In this document: piece by piece, positions 1 to 10,047 of the stretch
Numbering within the stretch: position 1 is the first letter of the stretch
How the letters are laid out: the number at the start of each line of letters is the position of its first letter
DNA from: Sphingomonas sp. Root710
GTDB lineage: Bacteria; Pseudomonadota; Alphaproteobacteria; Sphingomonadales; Sphingomonadaceae
DNA length: 64,000 nt
Assembly (NCBI RefSeq): GCF_001429065.1
Contig: NZ_LMIB01000012.1
Location: 955,459-1,019,458 of the forward strand
Reading direction: 5' to 3'
Notes under the pieces: model-generated
What the model was told of the DNA's origin: nothing
The model's database searches: none
What the model saw: the letters and a program-made list of their open reading frames with translations, nothing else
Program-made: the position numbers and the translations under genes

Positions 1-1
1 C

Positions 2-106
2 GAGACGAGCCTGGGCGATGCGGTCCACAGGATCGTGGTCCGCTACGCCAAACGGACGGTCGATTATGTTCCCGAGGACTTCGAGGATCTGCGGTTCGTG
101 CGGTGA
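2..106 (+). CDS. C-terminal fragment of an unidentified protein
   Basis: An open frame enters from the left edge and ends at a TGA at 104-106. It encodes 34 residues ending in DLRFVR. It is followed by the palindromic terminator-like block at 117-242, which separates it from the convergent pal gene and supports it being a real gene end. The fragment is too short to assign a family. Confidence 0.5.
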   Translation, partial: ETSLGDAVHRIVVRYAKRTVDYVPEDFEDLRFVR

Positions 107-116
107 CATCGCGCCT

Positions 117-242
117 CCCCTCCCGCTTGCGGGAGGGGATTGAGGGGTGGGCTTCCGCACTTCCGGCAAAAAGAAAGGTCGGAGGCATCGAGCCTCCGAC
201 CTTTCTTGCCCACCCCTACGCCCCTCCCGCAAGCGGGAGGGG
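117..242. repeat. Nested palindromic intergenic element
   Basis: Two copies of a 10-bp-arm palindrome (CCCCTCCCGC, a 2-nt centre, GCGGGAGGGG) lie at 117-138 and 221-242. They bracket an inverted pair AGGGGTGGGC (143-152) and GCCCACCCCT (208-217), which in turn brackets the hairpin at 171-207. The whole block could fold as one long cruciform. It resembles the GC-rich palindromic repeats scattered between genes in sphingomonads. Confidence 0.75.
171..207. terminator. Perfect 16-bp hairpin, bidirectional terminator
   Basis: Positions 171-186 pair perfectly with 192-207 around a 5-nt loop (ATCGA). The stem begins AAGAAAGG and ends CCTTTCTT, so transcripts from either side meet a short U-containing tail. 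It lies between convergent genes (the left-edge gene on plus and pal on minus), the expected place for a shared terminator. Confidence 0.7.
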
Positions 243-256
243 AAGGAAGGTCGAAC

Positions 257-784
257 TTAGTTCGGCACCACCGTGACGGCGCGGCGGTTCTGGGCCCAGC
301 TGGCTTCGTCCGAACCGGTCGCGACCGGGCGTTCCTTGCCATAGCTGATCACCGAGAGGCGTGACGCGGCGATGCCGGCGTTGACCAGATAGTTCTTCGC
401 GGCATTGGCGCGGCGGTCGCCGAGCGCAAGGTTATACTCGCGGGTGCCGCGTTCGTCGGCGTGGCCCTCGATCGTCACCGCGACGTTCGGGAACTTGGTC
501 AGCCACGCCGCCTGCTTGGTCAGGATCGCCTGGCTCTCTGCGTCGATGTCATAGAGATCGGTGCCGAAATGGATCGTGTCGGTGCCGGCCTGCTCAAGGA
601 AATCGGCGCGCGAACCGGGAACGGTGGTGGTGGTCGGCGCGGGCGGCGGGGCTTCGGGTGCGGGGGCGGGAGCCGCCGCCGGGGGAGCCGGGGGAAGTTC
701 CTCGACCTTCTTCTTGCTGCAGGCCGCGACGCTCAGCGCCAGCGCGGACACCAGAGCGATTCTCATCGTCAGATGCGCCATCAT
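257..784 (-). CDS. pal: Peptidoglycan-associated lipoprotein Pal
   Basis: Pal is the outer-membrane lipoprotein of the Tol-Pal system and links the outer membrane to peptidoglycan, mainly at the division site. The 175-residue product has an N-terminal signal with a VAAC lipobox (Cys22), a Pro/Ala-rich linker and a C-terminal OmpA-like domain. That domain contains the GHADERG stretch and the D-x5-L-x3-RA peptidoglycan-binding pattern. It is the last gene of the ybgC-tolQRAB-pal run. A downstream ATG at codon 7 (MRIALVS) may be the true start. Confidence 0.95.
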   Translation of the reverse strand: MMAHLTMRIALVSALALSVAACSKKKVEELPPAPPAAAPAPAPEAPPPAPTTTTVPGSRADFLEQAGTDTIHFGTDLYDIDAESQAILTKQAAWLTKFPNVAVTIEGHADERGTREYNLALGDRRANAAKNYLVNAGIAASRLSVISYGKERPVATGSDEASWAQNRRAVTVVPN

Positions 785-856
785 GATTCTCCTTCTTCGA
801 AACTGATTACGGTTGGATAACGTGTTTTATTCCACTTTGGTTGGAAAAATCCCCGT

Positions 857-2179
857 TTACGGCAACAACGGTCCCCAGGCCGGGTCCGATCCGTCGAGCG
901 GCGTCGGCACCGGACGTTCGTTGACGCCGGTAAGATCGACCGACCAGAGATCGGCCTTGCCCGAGCCCTGACCGGTGCGGAAGAACATGATCACCCGGCC
1001 ATTGGGCGACCAGCTCGGGCCCTCGTCCTGCCAGCCATTGGTCAGGATCTTCTCACCTGATCCGTTCACCCCCATCACGCCGACCGCGAAGCCGCCGCCA
1101 ATCCTGGTGAAGGCGATCAGGTCGCCGCGCGGGCTCCACACCGGCGTGGCATAGCGCCCGCCGCCGAAGCTGATCCGGTTCTGGTTCGAACCGTCGGCGT
1201 TCATCACATAGAGTTGCTGGGTGCCCGAGCGGTCGCTTTCGAAGACGATCTTCGACCCGTCGGGCGAATAGCTCGCGCCGGTGTCGATGCCCGGCGAGGT
1301 GGTCAGCCGCTCCGCGCGGCCGCCGCCCGAGGGCACGCGATAGAGATCGGTGTTGCCGCCGACCGCCATCGAGAAGACGATGAAGCGGCCATCAGGCGAG
1401 AAGCGCGGCGCGAAGGTCATGTTCGGCTGGTCGACGACGAGCCGCTGCTTGCCCGAGCCGACATCATAGACGTACACGCGCGGCCGCTGGCCGGTGTAGG
1501 ACATGTAGACCAGCGTCTGCCGATCGGGCGCGAAGCGCGGGGTCAGCACGATCGTCTGGCCGTTGGTGATGAAGCGGTGGTTCGCCCCGTCCTGGTCCAT
1601 GATCGCCAGCCGCTTGGTACGGTTGGTCTTGGGCCCGGTTTCAGAGACATAGACGACCCGGCTGTTGAAATAGGGCCCCTCGCCGGTCAGGCGGGTATAG
1701 ACCATGTCCGAGCATTTATGCGCCGCCTGCCGCCATTGCGACGGCTGAACGATGAAGCCGTTGCGGGTCAGTTCGGTCTTCGCAAGCACGTCGAAAAGAT
1801 AGCAGGCGACGGTCAGCGAACCGTCGCCGTTGAGCTGGACGAAGCCCTGCACCAGCGCCTGCGCGCCACTCTGCGTCCAGAACATGAAGTCGGGCGCATT
1901 GGTCTGCGCCTGGCTCACCGTCTGCAACGCGCTCTTCGGCAGCGGATTGAACAGGCCGCTGTTCTTCAGGTCGTTGGTGACGATGTCGGCGACCCGCTGA
2001 CCCAAAGAGGCGGTATCGCCCGCGGGGGTGTTCTGCACCGAAGGGGTCGCCATGCCCGGAATCGCGATCGGCATCGGCTGTGCGACGCCGCCATTGATAT
2101 CGACTTCGAGTTGCGCGTGGGCCGGCATGGCGGCGGCAAAGATCGCGACGAATAAGGACAGGGCAAGGGGAAGGCGCAT
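857..2179 (-). CDS. tolB: Tol-Pal system protein TolB
   Basis: TolB is the periplasmic beta-propeller of the Tol-Pal system and shuttles between Pal and TolA. The 440-residue product starts with a signal peptide cut after AMPAHA. It then has the TolB N-terminal alpha/beta domain (about 25-160) and repeated PD40 propeller blades with recurring SPDG-type motifs (RFSPDGR, SYSPDGS, SWSPNGR). It sits 72 bp upstream of pal and 74 bp downstream of tolA, the standard order. Confidence 0.97.
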   Translation of the reverse strand: MRLPLALSLFVAIFAAAMPAHAQLEVDINGGVAQPMPIAIPGMATPSVQNTPAGDTASLGQRVADIVTNDLKNSGLFNPLPKSALQTVSQAQTNAPDFMFWTQSGAQALVQGFVQLNGDGSLTVACYLFDVLAKTELTRNGFIVQPSQWRQAAHKCSDMVYTRLTGEGPYFNSRVVYVSETGPKTNRTKRLAIMDQDGANHRFITNGQTIVLTPRFAPDRQTLVYMSYTGQRPRVYVYDVGSGKQRLVVDQPNMTFAPRFSPDGRFIVFSMAVGGNTDLYRVPSGGGRAERLTTSPGIDTGASYSPDGSKIVFESDRSGTQQLYVMNADGSNQNRISFGGGRYATPVWSPRGDLIAFTRIGGGFAVGVMGVNGSGEKILTNGWQDEGPSWSPNGRVIMFFRTGQGSGKADLWSVDLTGVNERPVPTPLDGSDPAWGPLLP

Positions 2180-2253
2180 TCTCGTCTCCTGTGCCCCTGC
2201 TTTCCTATGTAGAGCCGAAAGCGGGGGGATAAGTCAAATCTCGTCTGGTCTGG

Positions 2254-3050
2254 TCAGCCCATCTGCGCGGGCCGGAAGTTGAAGATCAGGTCTTCCCAGC
2301 CACCCTCATAGAGGTCGGCGGGGAGTTTGTAGGGAGCGCAGCGTTGCAAGGCTCGGCGCGCGGCCTCGTTCATTTGCTGCATATAAGGCTGATTCGATCC
2401 AGTGACGCCCGCATTACCAACCACCTCGGGCGCGACGGCGATCGAACCATCTTTCTTGAGCCGCATCCGGACCTTGGTGATGATGGCCAGGGCATCGGTG
2501 CCACCTGTCGGAATCGTGTAGCAGGGCTTCACCTGACTAGCGATCAGCGCGACGAGCCCGTTCATCGCGATCGGGCTGATCGCGGCGACGCGGGGCGCGG
2601 TGGCCTTGCCGGTCGATTTCTCGACCGGAATGCCCTTCAGGAAATCGGTGCCGAGCGAGGTCGCCTTCGGCTTGGCCTTCGCCGGTGGCGCGGGCGGGGC
2701 CGGTTTGGCGGGCGAGGTCTTGGGTGCTGGCGGTGCGGGTTTCTCGGCGGCCTTGGGCGAAGGCGCAGGCTTGGGTGGCGATGGTGTGGGTTGGGACGGG
2801 GTCGGTGCGACCTCGGGCGGGGCTTCCTCCACCGTGGGGGCGACCTCCGGGGCCTCGGCAGCCTGTGGCGCTTCCTTAGACATTTCGGGCGCGGCAGAGA
2901 GCAGCCCCGCCTTGTCGACCAGCATCACGTCCATCGGCTCGCTGAGCTTGGGCATTTTGCGGACGCTCATCAGGTTGAGCGACAGGATCGCCAGCAGGGC
3001 GACATGCCCCACGACCGATAGCCCCAGTCCTGCCCGCTCGGCCTTCTGCA

Positions 3051-3051
<1 letters not shown>
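2254..3051 (-). CDS. tolA: Cell envelope protein TolA
   Basis: TolA is the inner-membrane-anchored bridge of the Tol-Pal system. The 265-residue product has one N-terminal membrane segment (about residues 10-30), a long Pro/Ala/Lys-rich linker (about 55-140) and a C-terminal TonB/TolA-like domain that includes CYTIP and RMRLKKDGS. Its start overlaps the tolR stop by one base, indicating translational coupling. The linker is proline-rich rather than the long Ala/Lys helix of E. coli TolA, as is usual in alphaproteobacteria. Confidence 0.93.
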
Positions 3052-3547
<496 letters not shown>

Positions 3548-3548
<1 letters not shown>

Positions 3549-4249
3549 TATGCGCGCTCCAACTCGCGGCTGAGGGTCATGTGCAGCGCATCGCCGAAGC
3601 GGTGGAGCTGGCCCTCGATCTTGCCGACCTTATGGAGCAGGCGGTTATAGGCGATGACCGCCGGGATGGCCGCGAACAGGCCAAGCGCGGTGGCGAACAG
3701 CGCCTCGGCGATGCCGGGGGCGACGACACCGAGCGAGGTGTTCTGTGACGCGGCGATATCGGTGAAGCTGCGCATGATGCCCCAGACGGTGCCGAACAGC
3801 CCGACGAAAGGCGCGACCGAGCCGACCGTGGCGAGGATGTTGAGCCGGTCCGACAGGCGGTCCACCTCCGCCGCAGCCGCCGTCGACATCGCATTGGCGA
3901 GCCGCGCGCGGGTGCCGTCGCGATCAACCGGCTTGCCGGTACGCACCGAGCGCCGCCACTCGGCGACCCCGGCGGAAAAGACCTTCGCGGCGGGCACGTC
4001 CTGCCGCCCCGGCCCCTCGTAGAATTTGTCGATATCCTCCGACTTCCAGAAATCGGCCTCGATCGTCTTGCTGGCCTTGTAGGCGCGGCCGAGCGCCATG
4101 CTGCCCGACAGGATGATCGTCCAGGTCCAGATGCTCGCGAGCAGCAGCCCGATCATGACCGTCTTCACGACGATATCGGCCTGCAAGAACAGCGCGATCG
4201 GCGACATTGCCGATGTCGATGCGGCGACCGCCACGTCCTGCATCATCAC
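3548..4249 (-). CDS. tolQ: Tol-Pal motor protein TolQ (MotA/ExbB family)
   Basis: TolQ is the multi-pass inner-membrane motor subunit that works with TolR. The 233-residue product has a first membrane helix near residues 28-50. The characteristic block [20 protein letters not shown] marks the second helix, and a third follows in the [19 protein letters not shown] region. It begins directly after ybgC (ybgC stop at 4250) and overlaps tolR by one base. Confidence 0.97.
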
Positions 4250-4693
4250 TTATTCGGTCCCTTTCAATCGTTCGAATATGTCGATCCAGTGGCGCGGCTG
4301 ACGCTTCGGCCGACCATTGGCCCCTATCAGGGCGACCGAGACATCGGCTTCCACCAGTGTTTCGGTGCTTCGCATGACTCTCTGATGAACGGCGCACAGG
4401 GCGCCGCGCATTTCGGTCACTCGGCTGATCACGAGCAGATCGTCGTCGAGCCGCGCCGGCGCCCTGAAGCGCAGACCCAGTTCGGCTACAACATAATTGC
4501 CCTCGCCGCGTTCCAGCGCACCGCGCTGATCCACCCCCGCCACGCGCATCATGTCGGACCGGGCCCGCTCCATGAAGCGCAGATAATTGGCATGGTAGAC
4601 GACCCCGCCGGCGTCGGTGTCCTCGAAATAGACGCGCAGCGCGAACAGGTGCGCTCCCGCTTCGAAGCGGCCGGAATAGGGCGTTTCATCCAT
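4250..4693 (-). CDS. ybgC: Tol-Pal-associated acyl-CoA thioesterase YbgC
   Basis: YbgC is a hotdog-fold thioesterase of the 4-hydroxybenzoyl-CoA type, always linked to the tol genes and thought to act in lipid metabolism near the envelope. The 147-residue product carries the signature DTDAGGVVYHANYL with the catalytic Asp, near residue 25. It abuts tolQ and is the first gene of the tol run. The 285-bp gap upstream (4694-4978) separates it from ruvB. Confidence 0.93.
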   Translation of the reverse strand: MDETPYSGRFEAGAHLFALRVYFEDTDAGGVVYHANYLRFMERARSDMMRVAGVDQRGALERGEGNYVVAELGLRFRAPARLDDDLLVISRVTEMRGALCAVHQRVMRSTETLVEADVSVALIGANGRPKRQPRHWIDIFERLKGTE

Positions 4694-4833
4694 GCTGAAC
4701 GCTTTCTAGGCGATCGGGAGCCGAAATGAATCACTTTTGTAGGGTAGGAAGGCGGCTTGTCCCGGCTAAGCGTCATCCCGGCGATGTACGGAGATGGGGT
4801 GGAGGTCATTCCCAACCGCATTCAACACAACCC

Positions 4834-4966
4834 CGTCATGCTGAACTTGTTTCAGCATCCACCGGGCGGCAGGGGTAAAGCAACAGGCTCCAGCGAAGGC
4901 CCTGTCGCACTTCCTCCAATTTTATCAGAGCGGCCTGGTGGATCCTGAAACGAGTTCAGGATGACG
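4834..4966. repeat. Imperfect inverted repeat between ybgC and ruvB
   Basis: The arm at 4834-4863 (CGTCATGCTGAACTTGTTTC and onward) is the reverse complement of 4937-4966 with about three mismatches over 30 bases. Arms of the form TCATGCTGAACTTGTTTCAG recur between genes in many sphingomonads, so this is probably a dispersed non-coding element. It fills most of the 4694-4978 gap and no gene is visible there. Confidence 0.7.
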
Positions 4967-4978
4967 AGTTCCTAACGT

Positions 4979-6010
4979 TCAAACCCCATCGAACAACCCA
5001 TCCTGACCAGCCTCGGGCGGCGGGTTGAGGCCGAGATGCTTCCACCCCCGGCCGTTGAGGCAGCGGCCGCGCGCGGTGCGGGCGATCAGGCCGAGCTGGA
5101 TCATATAGGGCTCGATCACATCTTCGATCGTGTCGCGCGGTTCGGAGAGCCCGGCGGCGAGCGTCTCCACGCCGACCGGACCGCCACGATAGATGTCGGC
5201 GATCATGTGGAGATAGCGCCGGTCCATCGCGTCAAGGCCTAGCGCATCGACCTCCAGCCGGGTCAGCGCCTGATCCGCCACCGTCGCGTCGACAACCTCC
5301 GCGCCTAGCACATTGGCGAAGTCGCGGACGCGGCGCAGCAGCCGTCCGGCGATGCGTGGTGTACCGCGTGCACGGCGCGCGACTTCCATCGCCCCATCCT
5401 GCGCGATCGGGAGGTTGAGCAGCCGCGCGGCGCGGCTGACCACACGCTCCAGCTCCTCGACCGTATAGAATTGCAGGCGGATGGGGATGCCGAAGCGATC
5501 GCGCAAGGGCGTGGTGATCAGCCCCTGCCGGGTCGTCGCCCCGACCAGCGTGAAGCGCGGCAGATCGATCCGCACGCTGCGCGCCGACGGCCCCTCGCCG
5601 ATCATCAGGTCGAGCGCGCGATCCTCCATCGCCGGATAGAGCACCTCCTCCACCGCCGGCTGGAGGCGGTGGATCTCGTCGATGAACAGGACGTCGCCGT
5701 CCTCGAGATTGGTGAGCAGCGCCGCGAGATCGCCCGACTTGGCGATCACCGGGCCCGATGTCGCGCGGAAGCCCGCGCCCATCTCCTTGGCGATGATCTG
5801 CGCGAGCGTGGTCTTGCCCAGCCCAGGCGGGCCGAAGAACAGGACATGGTCGAGCGGCTCTCCGCGCTGGCGAGCCGCCTCGATGAACACACGCAGATTG
5901 TCGCGCGCCGCCTGCTGCCCGACGAACTCCTCGAGCGACTTCGGGCGCAGCGCCGCGTCGACATCTTCGGGGCGGCGCGATCCGGCGACGAGGCGATCAC
6001 TGTCAGTCAT
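4979..6010 (-). CDS. ruvB: Holliday junction branch-migration ATPase RuvB
   Basis: RuvB is the hexameric AAA+ motor that drives Holliday junction branch migration with RuvA. The 343-residue product shows Walker A GPPGLGKT at 60-67, Walker B FIDEIHRL near 113-120, the sensor stretch [19 protein letters not shown] and a C-terminal winged-helix domain ([17 protein letters not shown]). Length is normal for the family. Its start overlaps the upstream GFA-family gene by 8 bp. Confidence 0.98.
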   Translation of the reverse strand: MTDSDRLVAGSRRPEDVDAALRPKSLEEFVGQQAARDNLRVFIEAARQRGEPLDHVLFFGPPGLGKTTLAQIIAKEMGAGFRATSGPVIAKSGDLAALLTNLEDGDVLFIDEIHRLQPAVEEVLYPAMEDRALDLMIGEGPSARSVRIDLPRFTLVGATTRQGLITTPLRDRFGIPIRLQFYTVEELERVVSRAARLLNLPIAQDGAMEVARRARGTPRIAGRLLRRVRDFANVLGAEVVDATVADQALTRLEVDALGLDAMDRRYLHMIADIYRGGPVGVETLAAGLSEPRDTIEDVIEPYMIQLGLIARTARGRCLNGRGWKHLGLNPPPEAGQDGLFDGV

Positions 6011-6404
6011 GATGCTCGATAGCCTCGCCGGTCAGGTCGAGCCAAGGGGCCTTGCGCGCCTCATAGACCGAGAATTGCGGCTCCGGCACCTCGGTTCCGG
6101 CAAAGCCGCCCATCGCCACCGCGCGCACGCCGGGCATCGAGTCGAGATCGTAGAAGAGGGTCGAGCCGCAGACCGGGCAGAAATGGAAGCTCGCCTTGCT
6201 GCCGCTGGCGTTGGTCCGCGTCCAGCTCGCATAATCGCCGCGCACGGCGACATTGTCGGTCGGGAAGCGGATCTGGGCCGAGAAGGCGCTGCCCGAACGG
6301 CGCTGGCAATTATGGCAGTGGCAGACCGACACGCGCACCGGCTCGCCATCGCAGGTCGCGGTAAGCTGGCCGCACTGGCAACGCGCGGTGATCGCTTCGC
6401 TCAC
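6003..6404 (-). CDS. GFA-family (CENP-V/Gfa-like) zinc-binding protein
   Basis: The 133-residue product has the zinc-binding cysteines of the glutathione-dependent formaldehyde-activating-like fold: CQCG near residue 9, CHCHNC near residue 28 and CPVC near residue 76. Known members bind structural zinc; the substrate of most, including this one, is unknown. It lies inside the ruv operon, overlapping ruvA by 4 bp (ATGA) and ruvB by 8 bp, so it is co-translated with recombination genes. A role in recombination is not implied by the fold. Confidence 0.88.
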   Translation of the reverse strand: MSEAITARCQCGQLTATCDGEPVRVSVCHCHNCQRRSGSAFSAQIRFPTDNVAVRGDYASWTRTNASGSKASFHFCPVCGSTLFYDLDSMPGVRAVAMGGFAGTEVPEPQFSVYEARKAPWLDLTGEAIEHHD

Positions 6405-7000
6405 TTCGCCGCCTTGCGCAGCGCGAGGCGCACCACTGCATCAAGGGTAGCGTCGTCGCCCAGTTCCTCGATCGCCGCGCCGACCGCCGCACTCGCCTCG
6501 GCGGGGCGGAAGCCGAGATTGGCGAGCGCCGACAGCGCGTCATTCGCGGTGCCGCCCTTCGCCGCAGCGGACGGACTGACGCCGGGGCCGATTGCGACCC
6601 CGCCCATCTTGTCCTTGAGTTCGTTGACGATGCGCATCGCCAGCTTGGGGCCGACGCCATTGGCGCGCGCCACCATCGCCTTGTCGCCGCTGGCGATCGC
6701 CCGCGACAATTCGCCCGCGTCGAGCACCGACAGGATCGACAATGCGACCCGGCCCCCGACCCCCTGCACGCTGGTGAGCAGGCGGAAGGTCTCGCGCTCC
6801 GCCGCCGAGCCGAAGCCGTAGAGGGTGATCGCATCCTCGCGCACCTGCATCTCGGTGAACAGCAGAACGTCGCCGCCGACTTCTCCGATCGCCGACAGGG
6901 TGCGGCCCGAACACCAGACCAGATAGCCGACCCCGCCGACATCGAGCACGGCATGGTCCGCGGCATTTTCGGCCAGCACACCCCGCAGCCGCGCGATCAT
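6401..7000 (-). CDS. ruvA: Holliday junction DNA helicase subunit RuvA
   Basis: RuvA is the tetrameric junction-binding partner of RuvB. The 199-residue product has the N-terminal OB domain ([11 protein letters not shown]), two helix-hairpin-helix segments ([16 protein letters not shown] and [17 protein letters not shown]) and a C-terminal RuvB-contacting domain ([16 protein letters not shown]). It overlaps ruvC by 4 bp at 6997-7000 and the GFA gene by 4 bp at 6401-6404. Confidence 0.97.
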   Translation of the reverse strand: MIARLRGVLAENAADHAVLDVGGVGYLVWCSGRTLSAIGEVGGDVLLFTEMQVREDAITLYGFGSAAERETFRLLTSVQGVGGRVALSILSVLDAGELSRAIASGDKAMVARANGVGPKLAMRIVNELKDKMGGVAIGPGVSPSAAAKGGTANDALSALANLGFRPAEASAAVGAAIEELGDDATLDAVVRLALRKAAK

Positions 7001-7494
7001 GCGACCACCCGGCGCATCGCCCGCGCCGTCGCGATATGGTGGGCATGGGTGATAGCAACCGCGAGCGCATCGGCCGCGTCGGGCCCGGCGAGCTTCACGC
7101 CGGGCAGAAGAACCTGGACCATCGCCTGCACCTGCCTTTTCTCCGCGCCGCCCGTGCCGACGACCGCCTTCTTGAGCACTGAAGGATGATATTCGCCAAC
7201 CACCAGCCCGGCGTTGGCCGCCGACAACAGCACCACGCCGCGCGCCTGTCCGAGCTTCAGTGTCGACTGCGCGTTGCTGTTGCCCAGCACCTCCTCGACC
7301 GCCGCCCCATCGGGCTGGTGCTGGTGGATCACGTCGACCAGCGCGGCGTGGAGCAACGACAATCGCCTCGCGAGTTCCATCGACGGTTCGGTCTTTATCT
7401 GGCCATTGGCGATATGCGACAGCCGGTTGCCGTCGGCCGCGATCACCCCCCAGCCGGTGGTGCCGAGCCCGGGATCGAAGCCGATCAGGATCAT
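6997..7494 (-). CDS. ruvC: Crossover junction endodeoxyribonuclease RuvC
   Basis: RuvC is the RNase H-fold resolvase that cuts Holliday junctions. The 165-residue product begins [16 protein letters not shown], where Asp7 is the first catalytic acid, and contains [10 protein letters not shown] with the second acidic pair. [14 protein letters not shown] near the C-terminus supplies the final acids. The frame stays open upstream to 7884, but the MILIG start is the conserved one and gives normal family length. It opens the ruvC-ruvA-GFA-ruvB operon. Confidence 0.96.
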   Translation of the reverse strand: MILIGFDPGLGTTGWGVIAADGNRLSHIANGQIKTEPSMELARRLSLLHAALVDVIHQHQPDGAAVEEVLGNSNAQSTLKLGQARGVVLLSAANAGLVVGEYHPSVLKKAVVGTGGAEKRQVQAMVQVLLPGVKLAGPDAADALAVAITHAHHIATARAMRRVVA

Positions 7495-7586
7495 CGTTGC
7501 GCCCGCGCCATGTTCATCACATGTTCTCTTTCGCGCAGGCGAGACGATTTGTGAAGTGAAAAGCGGTGAGACCCGATCAGCCGCCC

Positions 7587-9989
7587 CTAGGCAGGCAGTT
7601 TCGTCGCCTTCGCCCAGGTGCCGACACGGTCCTGCACCTGCCAGAAGGCATCGCGGGCGACGCGGCCGGTTTCGGACAGCAGTGCCGCGTCGAGCCGCGC
7701 GGCGGCATCGGGCAGATCGAGGCCGGGCTCCACCCGCCCGAATATCGCGGTGAGCGGGTCCTTGCCGGCGAAGGCGTCGGACATAGAACGGACGGCCTTC
7801 AGCGCATCCGGACTGCCGACCAGAGACTTGGTACCGTCGCTGCCCAGCACGTTGCGCGGCAGCGCCATGTGGAGCCCGCGCCATTTGTAGAGCAGGGTCC
7901 GGTTGCGCGACAGTTGCGCCATCAGCCGCTCATGCGCCCGCCCGGCGCCGATGATGCTGACCGCCACCGCGCGCTCGGCGAGGCGCACATAAGCGGTGGT
8001 CAGCAGCTTGCCGCGGATCGCCGCCGAGCTGCTGCCGCTGGTCGCGCCGAGATTGCCGCGGAACTGGAAATAATCCGATGGGTAGAGGATCTCGGCCAGC
8101 GGCGCGATCGAGATCAGCATGATGCTGAGCAGATCGCCGGCGGCCTGCGCATGGTCCAGCGCGCCGAACTGATCGCCCGCGTCGAGCGCCTCTTCGACCG
8201 ACAACCAGCGCCGCAGCACCGTCGGCACGATCAGCTCGGGCAGCTGATGGAGCAGGCAGAACTGGTTGATATGGGTCGGCCTGTTCATCGCCAGCCCAGC
8301 CGCTGCCGCCGCGACGCAATCGAGATGCGCCGCAACAATGTCAGCGGGGAGATCGGCAGGGGGAAGCAGACCGAGGCTGTCCTCCTGGGCCAGGAGGATG
8401 CTGTTCTTGGTGCGATGGAAGAGCAGCGCATCCGCCGCGCCGCCGGCATCGATCGCTGCGATCGCGGGGAACCCCGCTTCGTCGAAATGCGCGAGGAGCA
8501 CGCTGCTCAGCGCATCGAGCGCGGGCGGGAACGGCGACGCCGGAACATCGGCATCGCCAGACCGGATGGGCGGCGGCGGCGGCGCATAGACGGCGATGTC
8601 ATGCTTCAGGCGCAGCAGCCGCTCGATCCACTTAAGCCGGCTCGCGGCGCCGTCGATCCGGCCCGCCTCGACATCGCGGCGGGTCCAATCGCACAGTTCC
8701 GCCAGATTGGCGTCGCAGAAGCGCGCGAGGATGAAGAACAGATAGCGGGCATGGGCGTCGTCGGTCAGCGCGCCGGGAATGCTGTCGAGGATCAGCGTCA
8801 CCAGCCGGACGCTGTGCAGCGTGTCATAAGTGTCGGCAACCTGTCCGTCCTCGGACGTCGCCAGCGCGTCGCGTAGACGATGCTCCTTGTGGCAACCGTC
8901 GCCAACCTCTGCCACGCTGAGCGACGGCCCGGCATCGGCCACCGCCAGTGCAGGGGACGAAACCGCCGCGATCTGCGCCGGAACGTCGGCGGGCAGCGAC
9001 GGTTGGCGCACCGTTACCCAGCGGCTCGAATCCCGCAGCAGATCGACCAGGGCGGCCTTGATGCGCGCGGTCCGCTCGCTCCACAGATCAGGCTGCAGCT
9101 TGATGTCGACCAGGATGTTCATCGTGGCGTTGGCTTCGAAGACCAGCACGGTGCCGTCGCTGCGCACAGCGCAATCGATCCCGAAATAATCGAGGCCGAG
9201 CCGGGCGTAGATGGCGTCGAGCGCGGGCCTGATCCGGGGCGCGAGGTCCGTGTCGAACGTGTCGATGATCCCGCGCTCCTGCGCGATCGTCCGATCGTCC
9301 CAGATCCGGCTGGACGCGTGGAGGTTCCAGCCCGGCCCCATGATCACGCTTTTGATGAACGGCTCCCCGCCGACCATGACGAGGCGATAGCGCCGGTAGA
9401 GCCCGTCCTCATCGGCGAAATCGTAAAACTCGGTGATGTAGAGATCCCGGCCCGGCGACACCGACATGGCGAGCTCGAGCTCGCAATCGGGACCGTCGAT
9501 GCGGACCAGTGTCTTGCCGCCGTGTTCGCCCGCCGAGCGCACCAGCACCGGATAGCGCAGCCCGCCGGCCTCGATCGCCCGGACGATGTCACGACCGGTG
9601 ACGGCGCGGCAGCGCACCACCTTTGGCACGACCAGCCCGTCGATCCCCTGCAGGTTGCGGCTTACCTGGTCGCGCGTGCTTGCGATGATCCGGTCGGGAT
9701 GGTTGAACCAGGGCCGCGGGAATTTAGCGGCATTGGCGCTGGCGATGCGCAGCGCGGCGGCGCACATGTCGGGATCGGCGATATAGTTGACGATGGGCCC
9801 CGGCCCCAGTTGCGCCTTGCGGTGCCTGCCCGGCCCGACCCATATCTGGTTCCAGGCGATCTCTTCGCCCATCTGGACCAGGAAGCTGGCCGTGCCTTCA
9901 TAGGCAAGCCGGAAAGGAGGCCCGGTCTCGACGAGATGGACCTTGCCATCGTCCGGCAGCCCGCGAATCAGATTGAGAGGTTCGACCAC
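7587..9989 (-). CDS. ATP-grasp ligase fused to a tryptophan 2,3-dioxygenase-like domain
   Basis: This 800-residue protein joins two enzymatic folds. Residues about 60-320 look like an ATP-grasp domain: [15 protein letters not shown] (146-160), a basic [17 protein letters not shown] block, and a metal-binding [19 protein letters not shown] strand pair with E285 and N287. Residues about 570-740 match the tryptophan 2,3-dioxygenase (TDO) core: HQLPEL at 581 (compare HQxxEL), [17 protein letters not shown] at 636-652 (compare PSEYMGFRDVLGPSSG), and WRGLH at 703-707 holding the proximal haem His707, followed by GT at 719-720. Catalytic-site counterparts H581, R644, S651, H707 and T720 are all present. 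The linker (330-470) is helical and unassigned. It lies between yebC and ruvC. Substrate is unknown; an indole or aromatic group oxidised and coupled by an amide or ester ligase is one possibility. Confidence 0.78.
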   Translation of the reverse strand: MVEPLNLIRGLPDDGKVHLVETGPPFRLAYEGTASFLVQMGEEIAWNQIWVGPGRHRKAQLGPGPIVNYIADPDMCAAALRIASANAAKFPRPWFNHPDRIIASTRDQVSRNLQGIDGLVVPKVVRCRAVTGRDIVRAIEAGGLRYPVLVRSAGEHGGKTLVRIDGPDCELELAMSVSPGRDLYITEFYDFADEDGLYRRYRLVMVGGEPFIKSVIMGPGWNLHASSRIWDDRTIAQERGIIDTFDTDLAPRIRPALDAIYARLGLDYFGIDCAVRSDGTVLVFEANATMNILVDIKLQPDLWSERTARIKAALVDLLRDSSRWVTVRQPSLPADVPAQIAAVSSPALAVADAGPSLSVAEVGDGCHKEHRLRDALATSEDGQVADTYDTLHSVRLVTLILDSIPGALTDDAHARYLFFILARFCDANLAELCDWTRRDVEAGRIDGAASRLKWIERLLRLKHDIAVYAPPPPPIRSGDADVPASPFPPALDALSSVLLAHFDEAGFPAIAAIDAGGAADALLFHRTKNSILLAQEDSLGLLPPADLPADIVAAHLDCVAAAAAGLAMNRPTHINQFCLLHQLPELIVPTVLRRWLSVEEALDAGDQFGALDHAQAAGDLLSIMLISIAPLAEILYPSDYFQFRGNLGATSGSSSAAIRGKLLTTAYVRLAERAVAVSIIGAGRAHERLMAQLSRNRTLLYKWRGLHMALPRNVLGSDGTKSLVGSPDALKAVRSMSDAFAGKDPLTAIFGRVEPGLDLPDAAARLDAALLSETGRVARDAFWQVQDRVGTWAKATKLPA

Positions 9990-10047
9990 ATGGATGTTAC
10001 TAGGGCGAAACTGCCTTTACATCCATATTGGTTGAAATGCGCAATGA

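Noticed and set aside
7495..7884. 130-codon N-terminal extension of ruvC
   Set aside because: RuvC homologues start at MILIGFDPG; the extension lies antisense-like over the end of the ATP-grasp/TDO gene and has no conserved sequence.
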